DNA of 64,000 bases from Gordonia rubripertincta (GCF_038024875.1 NZ_CP136136.1:2480001-2544000), one strand, 5' to 3'; positions 8,355 to 16,672 are shown, counted from the stretch's first letter. A program made the numbers and translations. Notes: a model not told the origin generated them from the sequence alone.

Positions 8355-10547
8355 CTAGTACCCGATCCGGGTGGGTGTCAGCTTGTCGTCGGTGTTGCCG
8401 ATGCCGAGCTGACCCGTCGCGTTGAAACCCCAGCACCACACGTTCGACGACGCGAGTGCGCACGTCGTCCGTTCACCCGTCGAGATCGCGGTGACATCGG
8501 ACAACCCGTTGAGCCGGGTGGGGTTAGGGCGATCCTCGAGGGTGCCGTCGCCGACCGACCCCCAGGCGTTGGCGCCCCAGCACCAGCCGACACCGCCGGC
8601 GATCGCGCAGGTGGTGTGCCCGGTTCCGGTGCTGATCGCGGTCACGTCGTCGACGCCGGTGACGAGGGTCGCGGTGGTGTGCGGGTCCTTGGTGCCGTCG
8701 CCGAGTTGCCCGAAAGCGTTGTTGCCCCAGCAATATGCGCTGCCGCCGGCGATGGCGCAGGCCGCCTGATCGCCCGCCGACACCGAGGTCGCGGCGTCGA
8801 GATCGGCCACGCGGGTGGGATCGGACCGGTTGTCGGTGGTGCCGTCGCCGATCTGCCCGTTGTCGTTGAGCCCCCAGCAGTACGCGTCGCCGCCGGCCAC
8901 CGCGCACGCGAAGTTGACACCGACGCTGATCGAGGTCACGTCCTCGAGCCCGGCGACGCGCACCGGACGGTACTGGTTGGCCGTCGATCCATCACCGACC
9001 TGATCGAAATCGTTGGAGCCCCAACAGTAAGCGGCTCCGGCGGCGATGGCGCAGGTCGCCCAGTTGGCGGTCGAGATCGCGGTGACGTCGGCGAGGTCGG
9101 CCACCCGGGTCGGCTTCCACCGACTGGTCGTCGTGCCGTCGCCGATCTGTCCGTAGTCGTTGTTGCCCCAGCAGTAGGCGACGCCGGCGGCGATGGCGCA
9201 GGTGTTGGGGCCGCCGGTGGTGATCGAGGTGACGCCGGTGAGATCGGCGACGCGAGTGGGGGTCCAGCGGTTCGTCGTGGTGCCGTCGCCGAGCTGTCCG
9301 GCCTGGTTGTCACCCCAGCACCAGCCGGCGCCGTCGCGGATCGAACAGGTGGTACCGAGGCCGGCGCTGAGTTGAACCTCTTCGGCCGCGGCTGTCTGGG
9401 GGGCCGAACCGCCGGCGCCGCCGTGGTCGTCGCCGCGCGTGAGCAGAACGACGGTCGAGCCCACCGCCAGCAGCGCGATCACCCCGATCACACCCGCGAT
9501 GAGCAGCCGGCGGCGCCGTCGGCCCGGCGGTGCTGCCCGGGTGGGTGCGGAGTGGGCGGGCAGCGGGGGAGTGAAGCCCGGCGCGGAGAGATGCTGGGTT
9601 TCCGGCGGCGGCCCCGGCGAAAACCGAGGTGTCTGCGGTCCGTTGTACGGGCGCTGCGGAGGCGGGGGCAGGGTCTTCGGACCGGCCGGCGGCGGGACGA
9701 TCTGCGTCGCCGCGGTGTCGGTGCCGGCCGCGGCGAGCGCCCGTCGCAGATCGAGGGCGAAGTCGGTGCAGGTGGGATAGCGGTCCAGCGGGCCGCGGGC
9801 CAGGGCGCGGTCGAAGACGGGGTCGAGCGCGGCGAGGTCGGGACGGTACCGGCTGATCCGCTCCGGCGGTGAGGTCAGCTTCGCGACGATGTGCCGGGTC
9901 TGGGTGTCCGCCTCGAACGGTGTCGCGCCGGACAGCAGCTCGTAGGCGGTGCAGGCGAGGGCGTACTGATCCGACGCCGGGCCGGCCGGTTTGCCGTCGA
10001 GGATCTCCGGAGCGGCGTAGACCAGCGTGCCCACGAACGACGACGGTGCGGTCAGCGTGGTCGCGGTGGCGAGTTTCGCGATCCCGAAGTCGAGCACGAC
10101 CACCCGGTCGAGCGCGTCGTCCATCGCCCGTCGGGTGACGAGGATGTTGCCCGGCTTGATGTCGCGGTGGACGACCCCGTGGGCGTGGGCGTAGTCGAGG
10201 GCGTCGGCAACGCGGTCGACGACCGTGAGGATCTCGTCCGGCCGGAACGAGCTGCTCCGGAGGTCCCGTCCGTCGAGGTAGGCCATGGTGAACCACGGGT
10301 CGTCGTCGGTGACACCGTAGTGGTAGATCGTGACGATGTTCGGGTGGTCGAGAGATGCCGCGGTCTGGGCCTCCCGGCTGAACCGTCGGACGAATTCCTC
10401 GTCCACGGTCTCGGCGATCGAGATGACCTTGAGGGCCTCGCGGCGTCGGAGTTGCGGGTTCTCCACCAGGTAGACGGTGCCCATGCCGCCGGTGCCCAGG
10501 CGACTGATCACGCGGTAACCGGCGACCTGGTCGGGCTGGTGGGCCAT
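8355..10547 (-). CDS. Receptor Ser/Thr protein kinase with C-terminal RCC1-like propeller (copy B)
   Basis: A 730-residue paralogue of the next gene with the same order: PknB-type kinase (glycine loop GTGGMG, Lys40, VVHRDIKPGNILVT, DFG), Pro-rich linker, one membrane helix, then seven RCC1-like repeats (GWCWGDN, AYCWGNN, AYCWGSN, AYCWGLN, AYCWGNN, GWCWGAN, VWCWGFN). The second ATG of an ATGATG pair (10547) is preferred because AGGAGG then lies 5 nt upstream; longer N-terminal extensions lack family character. The 124-bp gap to copy A may hold a separate promoter. Probably a tandem duplication; the kinase halves and propellers align throughout. Confidence 0.92.
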   Translation of the reverse strand: MAHQPDQVAGYRVISRLGTGGMGTVYLVENPQLRRREALKVISIAETVDEEFVRRFSREAQTAASLDHPNIVTIYHYGVTDDDPWFTMAYLDGRDLRSSSFRPDEILTVVDRVADALDYAHAHGVVHRDIKPGNILVTRRAMDDALDRVVVLDFGIAKLATATTLTAPSSFVGTLVYAAPEILDGKPAGPASDQYALACTAYELLSGATPFEADTQTRHIVAKLTSPPERISRYRPDLAALDPVFDRALARGPLDRYPTCTDFALDLRRALAAAGTDTAATQIVPPPAGPKTLPPPPQRPYNGPQTPRFSPGPPPETQHLSAPGFTPPLPAHSAPTRAAPPGRRRRRLLIAGVIGVIALLAVGSTVVLLTRGDDHGGAGGSAPQTAAAEEVQLSAGLGTTCSIRDGAGWCWGDNQAGQLGDGTTTNRWTPTRVADLTGVTSITTGGPNTCAIAAGVAYCWGNNDYGQIGDGTTTSRWKPTRVADLADVTAISTANWATCAIAAGAAYCWGSNDFDQVGDGSTANQYRPVRVAGLEDVTSISVGVNFACAVAGGDAYCWGLNDNGQIGDGTTDNRSDPTRVADLDAATSVSAGDQAACAIAGGSAYCWGNNAFGQLGDGTKDPHTTATLVTGVDDVTAISTGTGHTTCAIAGGVGWCWGANAWGSVGDGTLEDRPNPTRLNGLSDVTAISTGERTTCALASSNVWCWGFNATGQLGIGNTDDKLTPTRIGY

Positions 10548-10644
10548 CATCGCCTCCTGGTGGCGTGACCTGTGATGCGACGACGATAGCGCCGGGACGG
10601 TCGCCATGCCCGGACACCGCACTTCTTTCATCCGAATGGCGTGG

Positions 10645-10650
10645 CACAAT
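10645..10650 (+). promoter_or_regulatory. -10 hexamer CACAAT, leaderless GTG start
   Basis: TGGCACAAT ends 6 nt before the GTG at 10657; no Shine-Dalgarno sequence is present. The same layout recurs at 13240, 20704 and 38618. Confidence 0.4.
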
Positions 10651-10656
10651 GCTCCC

Positions 10657-10866
10657 GTGGCAAACAACAGTGGTGACAAAGCCGGCAAGAAGCACTACGT
10701 CGACAATGGCTGGCCGAAGGACGCGGACGGCAGCCATCCCGACCACGCGGTCTCCGAACTCGCGACTCACATCTCGGGCGCATTGTCTCCGTTCGGTGAC
10801 ACCGAGTTCCCGCTCCCGACCGACGACCTGCCCTTCGTGCAGTCGAAGACGGTCGTCAACCGCTGA
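10657..10866 (+). CDS. Small conserved hypothetical protein (Rv0863-like by position)
   Basis: A 69-residue soluble protein with no known domain. It is rich in His, Asp and Gly near the N-terminus (KKHYVDNGWPKDADGSHPDH) and has AVSELATHISGALSPFGDTEFPLP in the middle. The GTG at 10657 is chosen because of the -10 hexamer 6 nt upstream and because residues before it do not look conserved; an ATG at 10636 is possible. It precedes moaC by 5 bp and so probably heads the moaC-mog-moaE operon, as the small gene does in M. tuberculosis (from memory). Function unknown. Confidence 0.75.
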   Translation: MANNSGDKAGKKHYVDNGWPKDADGSHPDHAVSELATHISGALSPFGDTEFPLPTDDLPFVQSKTVVNR

Positions 10867-10871
10867 CGTCG

Positions 10872-11408
10872 ATGCCGACCACCGGAACTCCCAGCGGCGG
10901 GTCGGACTCTCCTGATCACGGTGCCGGCCGGCTGTCGCACATCGACGGTGCCGGCACGGCACGCATGGTCGATGTCGGGCACAAGGCGCCGACGAAGCGC
11001 CGCGCGACCGCCGGTGGCACCTTTCACACCACGGCCGAGGTGATCGGCCTCCTCAGTGAGTCGAAGCTGCCCAAGGGCGATGTGCTGGCGACGGCCCGCA
11101 TCGCCGGGATCATGGCGGCCAAGCGCACCGACGAGTTGATCCCGCTGTGCCATCAGCTGGCGTTGTCGTCGGTCGAGGTCGACTTCACCATCGGCACCGA
11201 CTCCATCGATGTGACCGCGACCGTAGCCACCTCCGGCCAGACGGGCGTCGAGATGGAGGCCCTGACCGCGGTCGCCGTCACCGGGCTGACCCTGCACGAC
11301 ATGGTCAAGGCCGTGGACAAGCGCGCCCGCATGGACGGCATCCGTCTGCTCGAGAAGACCGGCGGCAAATCCGGCGACTGGCTGCGGGACGACCCGTCCG
11401 ATGGCTGA
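10872..11408 (+). CDS. moaC: Cyclic pyranopterin monophosphate synthase MoaC
   Basis: A 178-residue cytoplasmic enzyme acting after MoaA in molybdopterin synthesis, forming cyclic pyranopterin monophosphate. Family segments are clear: MVDVGHKAPTKRRATA, the ATARIAGIMAAKRTDELIPLCHQL block (catalytic Lys and His), GVEMEALTAVAVTGLTLHDM and AVDKRARMDGIRLLEKTGGKSG. The N-terminal 25 or so residues are an unconserved extension, so the true start might be internal. It overlaps mog by 8 bp and belongs to the operon with mog and moaE. Confidence 0.95.
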   Translation: MPTTGTPSGGSDSPDHGAGRLSHIDGAGTARMVDVGHKAPTKRRATAGGTFHTTAEVIGLLSESKLPKGDVLATARIAGIMAAKRTDELIPLCHQLALSSVEVDFTIGTDSIDVTATVATSGQTGVEMEALTAVAVTGLTLHDMVKAVDKRARMDGIRLLEKTGGKSGDWLRDDPSDG

Positions 11409-11904
11409 GACCACCCCGCCCGACCCCGCACGGCGACGCGTCGCGCAGATCGTCGTCGCGTCGACGCGGGCGAGCACCGGGGTCTACCCCGATCGCACCG
11501 GCCCGATCATCGAGGACTGGCTCGTGGAGCAGGGTTTCCAGGTCGCCGAACGCGATGTGGTGGCCGACGGTCCACCGGTGGGCGCCGCGATCCGCGCCGC
11601 GGTCTACGCCGGCGTCGACCTCGTGCTCACCACCGGCGGAACAGGTCTGTCACCCACCGACCGCACCCCCGAGGAGACACGGCCGCTGCTCGACGTCGAG
11701 ATCCCCGGCCTCGCCGACGCCATCCGCGCAGCGGGATTGCCGAAGGTGCCGACGGCCGTGCTCTCCCGCGGCCTCGCCGGCATCGCCGGGACCACACTGG
11801 TGGTGAACCTGCCCGGCTCGACCGGCGGTGTGCGGGACGGCCTGACCGTGCTCACCGGCGTCGTGCACCATGCTCTCGACCAGATCCGCGGCGGGGATCA
11901 CTGA
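11401..11904 (+). CDS. mog: Molybdenum cofactor protein MogA/MoaB family
   Basis: A 167-residue protein expected to adenylylate molybdopterin before molybdate insertion. It has the MoCF_biosynth fold markers: an N-terminal STRASTGVYPDRTGP, the GVDLVLTTGGTGLSPTDRTPEET loop that binds molybdopterin, and LVVNLPGSTGGVRDGL near the C-terminus. Starts inside the end of moaC (8-bp overlap), implying translational coupling. MogA and MoaB are hard to separate by sequence alone; the operon position matches the M. tuberculosis mog gene. Confidence 0.93.
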   Translation: MAETTPPDPARRRVAQIVVASTRASTGVYPDRTGPIIEDWLVEQGFQVAERDVVADGPPVGAAIRAAVYAGVDLVLTTGGTGLSPTDRTPEETRPLLDVEIPGLADAIRAAGLPKVPTAVLSRGLAGIAGTTLVVNLPGSTGGVRDGLTVLTGVVHHALDQIRGGDH

Positions 11905-11942
11905 TCGTCCCCCGATCGCCGCGACAGGACAGGACTCTCGAA

Positions 11943-12374
11943 ATGGCAGTGGTTGTACTCACCGCGGTGTCGGACACCCCGATCGGGCTCGCCGATCACG
12001 AGGCGATGGTCGCCGACGCCTCGGACGGCAAGGCCGGCGCGATCGTCGGCTTCGTCGGGGCGGTCCGCGATCACGACGGCGGCCGGACCGTCGCCGAACT
12101 GGACTATTCCGCCCATCCGACGGCGCCGAAGGTGCTCGCCGAGGTCGTCGAAGAGGTGTCGGCGGTCGAGGGTGTCCGCGCGGTCGCCGTCTCGCACCGC
12201 GTCGGCGAACTCGAGATCGGCGACGTCGCCTTCGTGGTGGCCGTGGCCGCCGACCATCGCCGCGCCGCGTTCGAGACGTGCGCACGGCTCGTCGACGAGG
12301 TCAAGGCACGTATCCCGGTGTGGAAGCACCAGTACTACGACGACGGCACCGAGGAGTGGATCAACTCGGCCTAG
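11943..12374 (+). CDS. moaE: Molybdopterin synthase catalytic subunit MoaE
   Basis: A 143-residue large subunit of molybdopterin synthase, working with MoaD (encoded at 15311-15559) to put sulfur into cyclic pyranopterin. Segments typical of MoaE: GAIVGFVGAVRDHDGGRTV, LDYSAHPTAPKVL, VSHRVGELEIGDVAFVVAVAADHR and the active-site Lys region IPVWKHQYYDDGTEEWI. The stop TAG overlaps, tail to tail, the stop of the convergent SDR gene. Confidence 0.95.
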   Translation: MAVVVLTAVSDTPIGLADHEAMVADASDGKAGAIVGFVGAVRDHDGGRTVAELDYSAHPTAPKVLAEVVEEVSAVEGVRAVAVSHRVGELEIGDVAFVVAVAADHRRAAFETCARLVDEVKARIPVWKHQYYDDGTEEWINSA

Positions 12375-13165
12375 GCCCCGGCGCCACCGTCGACGGGCAC
12401 GATCGCGCCGGTGACGAACGAGGCGCGGTCGCTGAGCAGGAACGCGGCGACCTCGGCGATCTCCCGCGGTTCGGCCATCCGGCCGAGCGGTGTGGAGTCG
12501 CTGATCCATCGGGAGACGCCCGGGCTGGCCGCCTCCCACTCATCGATCATCTCGGTGGCGGTGCCACCGGGTGTGAGCCCGTTGACGCGGATGCCGTCGC
12601 GGGCCCAGCTGACGGCCGCGGTCTCGGTGATGCTGTTCAGCGCGCGCTTCATCGCGCCGTAGGCGGGAAGGTCGGGGTTGGCGCGTCGTGACCCGATGCT
12701 CGAGGTGTTCACGATCGCGCCGCCGCCACTGCGCCGCATCAGCGCCGCTTCGGCGTTCATCGCGATCCAGTGCGCGCGGAAGTTCACCGCGAACTGCCGG
12801 TCGATGTCGGTTGCCGTGGTGTCCTGCAGCGGACCGGGTACCTCCTGGACGACGGCACCGTTGTTGAACGCGCCGTCGAGGCGGCCGTACAGCTCCTCGA
12901 CGCGGGCGATCGCGGCGTGGACACTCGCGTCGTCGGCCAGGTCGAGGGCCACCGCGTCGGCGGTGCCGCCGGTCGACCGGATGTCGTCGACGATCTGCTC
13001 GAGGGCATCGAGGCCGCGCGCACCGAGGACGACCGAGGCGCCCTCGTGGGCGAACAGATGAGCTGCGGCGGCGCCGATTCCGCGGCTGGCGCCACTGATG
13101 AAGACGACCTTGCCGCGGAGCAGGCCGATGGACGGGGTGGACCGGATGTCGGTGTTCTGTGTCAT
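12371..13165 (-). CDS. SDR-family oxidoreductase
   Basis: A 264-residue Rossmann-fold NAD(P)-dependent dehydrogenase. Visible are the cofactor loop GASRGIGAAAA (about 22-32), the NNGA-type motif (FNNGAVV), catalytic Ser in NTSSIGS and the YxxxK pair (YGAMKRAL). The C-terminus PVDGGAGA is typical of FabG-like members. Substrate unknown. The start MTQNTDIRST at 13165 is favoured; an upstream extension reads as low-complexity. Divergent from the XRE regulator 87 bp away, which may control it. Confidence 0.92.
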   Translation of the reverse strand: MTQNTDIRSTPSIGLLRGKVVFISGASRGIGAAAAHLFAHEGASVVLGARGLDALEQIVDDIRSTGGTADAVALDLADDASVHAAIARVEELYGRLDGAFNNGAVVQEVPGPLQDTTATDIDRQFAVNFRAHWIAMNAEAALMRRSGGGAIVNTSSIGSRRANPDLPAYGAMKRALNSITETAAVSWARDGIRVNGLTPGGTATEMIDEWEAASPGVSRWISDSTPLGRMAEPREIAEVAAFLLSDRASFVTGAIVPVDGGAGA

Positions 13166-13239
13166 GCCGTTCAGCGTGGCCGCGACAGACGACCTCATTC
13201 AGGCACAGGCTGTACTACTCTCCGCCGGCCGACCGGACG

Positions 13240-13245
13240 CACACT
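13240..13245 (+). promoter_or_regulatory. -10 hexamer CACACT before the XRE regulator
   Basis: CACACT ends 6 nt before the ATG at 13252, the same spacing as at the other putative leaderless genes. CGAGGT in the spacer could instead serve as a weak ribosome-binding site. Confidence 0.35.
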
Positions 13246-13251
13246 CGAGGT

Positions 13252-14103
13252 ATGGACAAACACGGGCTCGCCTCCTTTCTGCGGAGTCGACGCGAGCGTT
13301 TGCAGCCCGAGGACGTCGGTCTGCCGGCCGGTACCCGGCGTCGGACTCCCGGGCTGAGGCGGGAAGAGGTCGCCGTGCTCGCACACATCTCGACCGAGTA
13401 CTACATCCGCCTCGAGCAGGGTCGCGCACCCCGGCCGTCGGCGGAGGTGCTCGTCGGCATCGCCGGTGCGCTGCTGCTCACCGATGAGGAGTCCGATCAC
13501 CTGCACATGCTCGCCGGGACAGCCCCACTCCGCACCGCCCTTCATCGGCGGGACGTGCGTCCGAGCATCGTCGCCCTACTGGGCCGCATGCCGCAGACTG
13601 CAGGGTTCGTGATGTCGGCGATCTTCGAGGTTCTCGCGTGGAACGATCTGGCGGCCGCGCTTCTGGAGGACTTCGGCGAACTCGGCCCGGCCGAACGCAA
13701 TCTCGCGCGTCGGGCGTTCCTCACCGACGACGCCGCGCCGCTGTACGGGATCTCCGACGGCGCGGAGTTCCGTCACCACGTCGTCGCCAGGTTGCGGCTC
13801 GCGGCGACCCGCTATCCCTCCGACCCGACGGTCGCCGGTCTCATCGAGGATCTCCGGGAAGGCAGCGCACAGTTCGCCCGGCTGTGGGATCAGCACGACG
13901 TCGCAGCTGCACCGACGCTCCGGAAGAGTCTGCAGCATCCCGTCGTCGGAAAGATCACGGTCGACTGCGATTCGCTGGAGCTCGCCGAGCGGGATCAGCA
14001 TCTGGTTCTCTACAGTGCACCGGCGGGTTCGGCGGACGCCGAGGCGCTCGCCCTACTGCAGGTTCTCGGTTCCGACGCTGCGGGGCTGTCGGAAACCAGC
14101 TGA
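13252..14103 (+). CDS. XRE-family regulator with MmyB-like ligand-binding domain
   Basis: A 283-residue regulator. The N-terminal helix-turn-helix (about 5-75) includes RRTPGLRREEVAVLAHISTEYYIRLEQGRAPRPS (quoted only to mark the helix 3 region). The C-terminal domain (about 95-280) resembles the MmyB-like PAS-type ligand-binding fold, with FEVLAWNDLAAALL and NLARRAFLTDDAAPLY. Members often sit divergent from the SDR they regulate, as here. Followed at once by a strong terminator. Confidence 0.9.
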   Translation: MDKHGLASFLRSRRERLQPEDVGLPAGTRRRTPGLRREEVAVLAHISTEYYIRLEQGRAPRPSAEVLVGIAGALLLTDEESDHLHMLAGTAPLRTALHRRDVRPSIVALLGRMPQTAGFVMSAIFEVLAWNDLAAALLEDFGELGPAERNLARRAFLTDDAAPLYGISDGAEFRHHVVARLRLAATRYPSDPTVAGLIEDLREGSAQFARLWDQHDVAAAPTLRKSLQHPVVGKITVDCDSLELAERDQHLVLYSAPAGSADAEALALLQVLGSDAAGLSETS

Positions 14104-14112
14104 GAATTGGAA

Positions 14113-14150
14113 AAGGGCCCCGCACGGATCAGTCATCGTGCGGGGCCCTT
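14113..14150 (+). terminator. Intrinsic terminator after the XRE gene
   Basis: A perfect 14-bp stem (14113-14126 with 14137-14150) around a 10-nt loop, starting 10 bp after the stop codon. It lies 64 bp before the convergent rpf stop and could serve both strands. Confidence 0.85.
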
Positions 14151-14214
14151 CGTCTGGGTCCCTCTGTGCGCTGCGGATTGTGTCCGAGCTGCTACAGGTA
14201 AGGGTTGCTACTCG

Positions 14215-14850
14215 TCAGGGGTTGGGCAGCAGGTGCTTGTTGTCGTTGAACATCTTGATCTGATCGGGGCTCAGCGAGACACCGCTGTTCTTGGCCGCGT
14301 TCCAGAGGTTCTTGACCTCGGGGCTCACACCGGCGTCGGTGAGAACCGAGGTGACCTGCTTGGCGACGTCGTCGGTGGTCTTGGCCTCAGGGGCCTTGAC
14401 GAGGCTGAAGCTGCCGTTGCCGTCCTGGAGCTTCTTGACGATCGGGGCCGGGACATCGCTCGGCGCGGTGCGCGGGGTGTGGCCCGACAGGCCGACGCCA
14501 CAGGTGGGCCATGCGCCCTTGCCCTGCGAGGCGAGCACGCGCTCGGCGACGACGATCTGCTCCTCGCGGGTGGCCTGCTCGGCGGTCGGGGCGAACTCGC
14601 CGCCGCCGTGGCCGCTCCAGGTGCTCGGCGAGAACTGCAGGCCGCCGTGGTAGCCGTTGCCGGTGTTGATGGCCCAGTTACCGCCGGACTCGCACTGGGC
14701 GACCTGGTTCCACTCGGCGTCGGTCGCGGCATTCGCGGTACCGGTGCCCAGGAGTGCGGCTCCGCCACCGAGGACGGCGCCGGTGAGGGCGACCTTGGTG
14801 ATGGTCTTGGTGGTCGAGTTGGTCGTCTGCTTGCGGTGACGTCCGGACAT
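14215..14850 (-). CDS. Resuscitation-promoting factor, secreted transglycosylase
   Basis: A 211-residue exported peptidoglycan-cleaving enzyme of the Rpf family. A signal peptide (about 1-41) ends at TGTANA. The Rpf domain (about 42-120) has catalytic Glu54 in QCESGGNWAINTGNGYHGG, and Cys53 and Cys117 (WPTCG) form the expected disulfide. The C-terminal 90 residues carry no LysM or other known domain, so the protein is about half the length of M. tuberculosis RpfA. The ATG at 14850 follows GAGAGAGGAA. The leader holds a c-di-AMP riboswitch and, further up, a Crp-type site. Position inside the molybdopterin genes matches rpfA in mycobacteria. Confidence 0.95.
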   Translation of the reverse strand: MSGRHRKQTTNSTTKTITKVALTGAVLGGGAALLGTGTANAATDAEWNQVAQCESGGNWAINTGNGYHGGLQFSPSTWSGHGGGEFAPTAEQATREEQIVVAERVLASQGKGAWPTCGVGLSGHTPRTAPSDVPAPIVKKLQDGNGSFSLVKAPEAKTTDDVAKQVTSVLTDAGVSPEVKNLWNAAKNSGVSLSPDQIKMFNDNKHLLPNP

Positions 14851-14872
14851 AGATCGATTTCCTCTCTCCACG

Positions 14873-15050
14873 CGCCTACGAAGTCAGCTGTCGGGTTCGA
14901 GCGAGAGGCTGCTCGGCCCCAGTGCGTCACCATGATTTGTTAACCACGGTTCTGCGCCTGGGACTTAACCCCGAGGACACCGTGTGTGGTGCCCGGTCTC
15001 AGGGGATGAGGTTGGGTCCCCCGTCCTCGCTCCTAGATTTCGTGCGGTCG
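14873..15050 (-). promoter_or_regulatory. ydaO-type cyclic di-AMP riboswitch
   Basis: Read on the minus strand, the rpf leader contains the hallmark pieces of the ydaO/c-di-AMP class: GAGGACGGGGGACCCAACC, then GGGGTTAAGTCCCAGG, and at the 3' end CGAACCCGACAGCTGAC followed by TTCGTAGGCG. The element ends about 23 nt before the rpf start codon. Actinobacterial rpf genes commonly carry this riboswitch; ligand binding is expected to reduce Rpf production. Confidence 0.9.
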
Positions 15051-15280
15051 TTCCCACCGGCGGAGCGAGGCTCGGCGCGGCCGGCGGGACGTATGTTCTG
15101 TTTCCTTACCGTGACCTTCGAGAAGGTCGCTTCGTACAGTACGTCCTTCGATCGACCGATTCACCTGCTTGTCCGCAACTCATTTTTTCTCCAGAACCTG
15201 GTCTGCCGACCAACTTTCGGCGTCCTCGCAGTTCATCGCGCCGGATGCGGTCCCGTGGCCATCTCGTTACCGCTCCGTTA

Positions 15281-15296
15281 TGTGAGAAAGGTCACA
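15281..15296. promoter_or_regulatory. Perfect Crp/GlxR-type operator upstream of rpf
   Basis: TGTGA-N6-TCACA, both half-sites exact. It lies 15 bp beyond the moaD stop and about 430 bp before the rpf start, upstream of the riboswitch. Crp control of rpfA is known in M. tuberculosis; here it is inferred from the site alone. Confidence 0.75.
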
Positions 15297-15310
15297 GGGC
15301 GGCTGTGGTG

Positions 15311-15559
15311 TCAACCACCGGCGAACGGGGGGAGGACGTCGAGTGTCGAGCAGATGCCGAGCGGTAGTGAACGGTCAGTGAAGGCCGTTTCGTCGCGGAG
15401 ATAGGAACACCGCTCGAGGACCGTCGCCAATTCGGGGTTGCCGGCGGACAGCGTCGACTCGAGGTCCCCGAGGGTGGCCGCGGGCTCGATGTCGACGACG
15501 CGCGACTCGGTGCCGGCGGCGGCGCGAGCAGCGGCGAAGAAGCGGACGGTGAGGTTCAT
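15311..15559 (-). CDS. moaD: Molybdopterin synthase sulfur carrier MoaD
   Basis: An 82-residue ubiquitin-like small subunit of molybdopterin synthase. It has the beta-grasp opening NLTVRFFAAARAAAG, and the C-terminus PPFAGG ends in the Gly-Gly that is thiocarboxylated. The start at 15559 lies 11 bp after the moaA stop, so the two are one transcript. Partner of MoaE (11943-12374). Confidence 0.93.
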   Translation of the reverse strand: MNLTVRFFAAARAAAGTESRVVDIEPAATLGDLESTLSAGNPELATVLERCSYLRDETAFTDRSLPLGICSTLDVLPPFAGG

Positions 15560-15570
15560 CGGGGCCGAGC

Positions 15571-16659
15571 CTATCCGCCGATGGCGGACATGGGCCGCGT
15601 CGGCTGCACGAAGCCGGCCGCGTTCACCTCGTGTCCGGGAGCCTTCTGCCACATGTCGGTGCGCCACAGCGCCGCGATGGCGGCGTCGACCTCGTCGTCG
15701 GGCAGCGTGCGCAGCACCGCGCGCAGATCGGTCTCCGACGACGCGAACAGGCAGTTGCGCAGCGACCCGTCGGCGGTGAGCCGGGTGCGGTCGCAGTCGC
15801 CGCAGAACGGGCGGGTGACCGAGGCGATCACCCCGACCTTGGCCGGGCCCCGCGACGTCCGATGGCCGTCGACGATCCAGGTGGCGGCCGGGGCGCTGCC
15901 GCGCGGTGCCGGATCGGGCAGCAGATCGAACCGTGTGCGAAGCGTCGCGAGGATCTCGTCGGCGGTCACCATCCGGGCCCGTTGCCAGGCGTGGTCGGCG
16001 TCGAGGGGCATCTGTTCGATGATGCGGAGTTCGTAGCCCTGTTCCAGGCAGTAGGCGAGCAGATCGGGGATGGTGTCGAGGTCGGCGCGGTCGGGGAGCA
16101 CGGCGTTGACCTTGACGGGGTCGAGACCCGCGCGTTTGGCGGCGGCGAGACCGGCCAACACGTCGTCGAGCCGGTCGCGCCGGGTGATCTCGGCGAACCG
16201 TTCCCGGTCGACGGTGTCGAGGGAGATGTTGATGCGGCTGAGCCCGGCGGCGACGAGACCGTCGATCCGCCGCGTCAGACCGAGACCGTTGGTGGTCATC
16301 GCGATCTCGGGCCGCTGGGGCAGGGCGGAGACGGCGCCGATGACCTGCTCGAGATCGCGCCGCAGCAGGGGCTCACCGCCGGTGAAGCGGATGCGTTCGA
16401 TCCCCAGGTCCCGGACCGCGACCGTCAGCACGCGGATGAGCTCGCCGGCGCTGAGTACCGCGTCGTTGGGCATCCAGTCGAGTCCCTCGGCCGGCATGCA
16501 GTAGGTACAGCGCAGATTGCATCGGTCGGTCACCGAGACCCGCAGGTCCTTCGCGACCCGCCCGAACGTGTCGCGCAGGGGTCCCTGCGTGGGCACGTCC
16601 GATGGTGCCGCGGCCGTCATCGACCGTGGCGTGGGGATTCCGAGGCCGACCGTGCTCAT
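15571..16659 (-). CDS. moaA: GTP 3',8-cyclase MoaA, radical SAM
   Basis: A 362-residue radical-SAM enzyme that starts molybdopterin synthesis from GTP. The N-terminal cluster motif is Cys47-x3-Cys51-x2-Cys54 (DRCNLRCTYCMP). The C-terminal cluster lies in FCGDCDRTRLTADGSLRNCLF, with the conserved terminal Gly-Gly (SAIGG). The SAM region GGEPLLRRDL is clear. Placed between a flavin reductase gene (13 bp upstream) and moaD in one leftward operon; the mycobacterial counterpart by gene order is moaA2. Confidence 0.96.
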   Translation of the reverse strand: MSTVGLGIPTPRSMTAAAPSDVPTQGPLRDTFGRVAKDLRVSVTDRCNLRCTYCMPAEGLDWMPNDAVLSAGELIRVLTVAVRDLGIERIRFTGGEPLLRRDLEQVIGAVSALPQRPEIAMTTNGLGLTRRIDGLVAAGLSRINISLDTVDRERFAEITRRDRLDDVLAGLAAAKRAGLDPVKVNAVLPDRADLDTIPDLLAYCLEQGYELRIIEQMPLDADHAWQRARMVTADEILATLRTRFDLLPDPAPRGSAPAATWIVDGHRTSRGPAKVGVIASVTRPFCGDCDRTRLTADGSLRNCLFASSETDLRAVLRTLPDDEVDAAIAALWRTDMWQKAPGHEVNAAGFVQPTRPMSAIGG

Positions 16660-16672
16660 GCTGTCCTACAGA

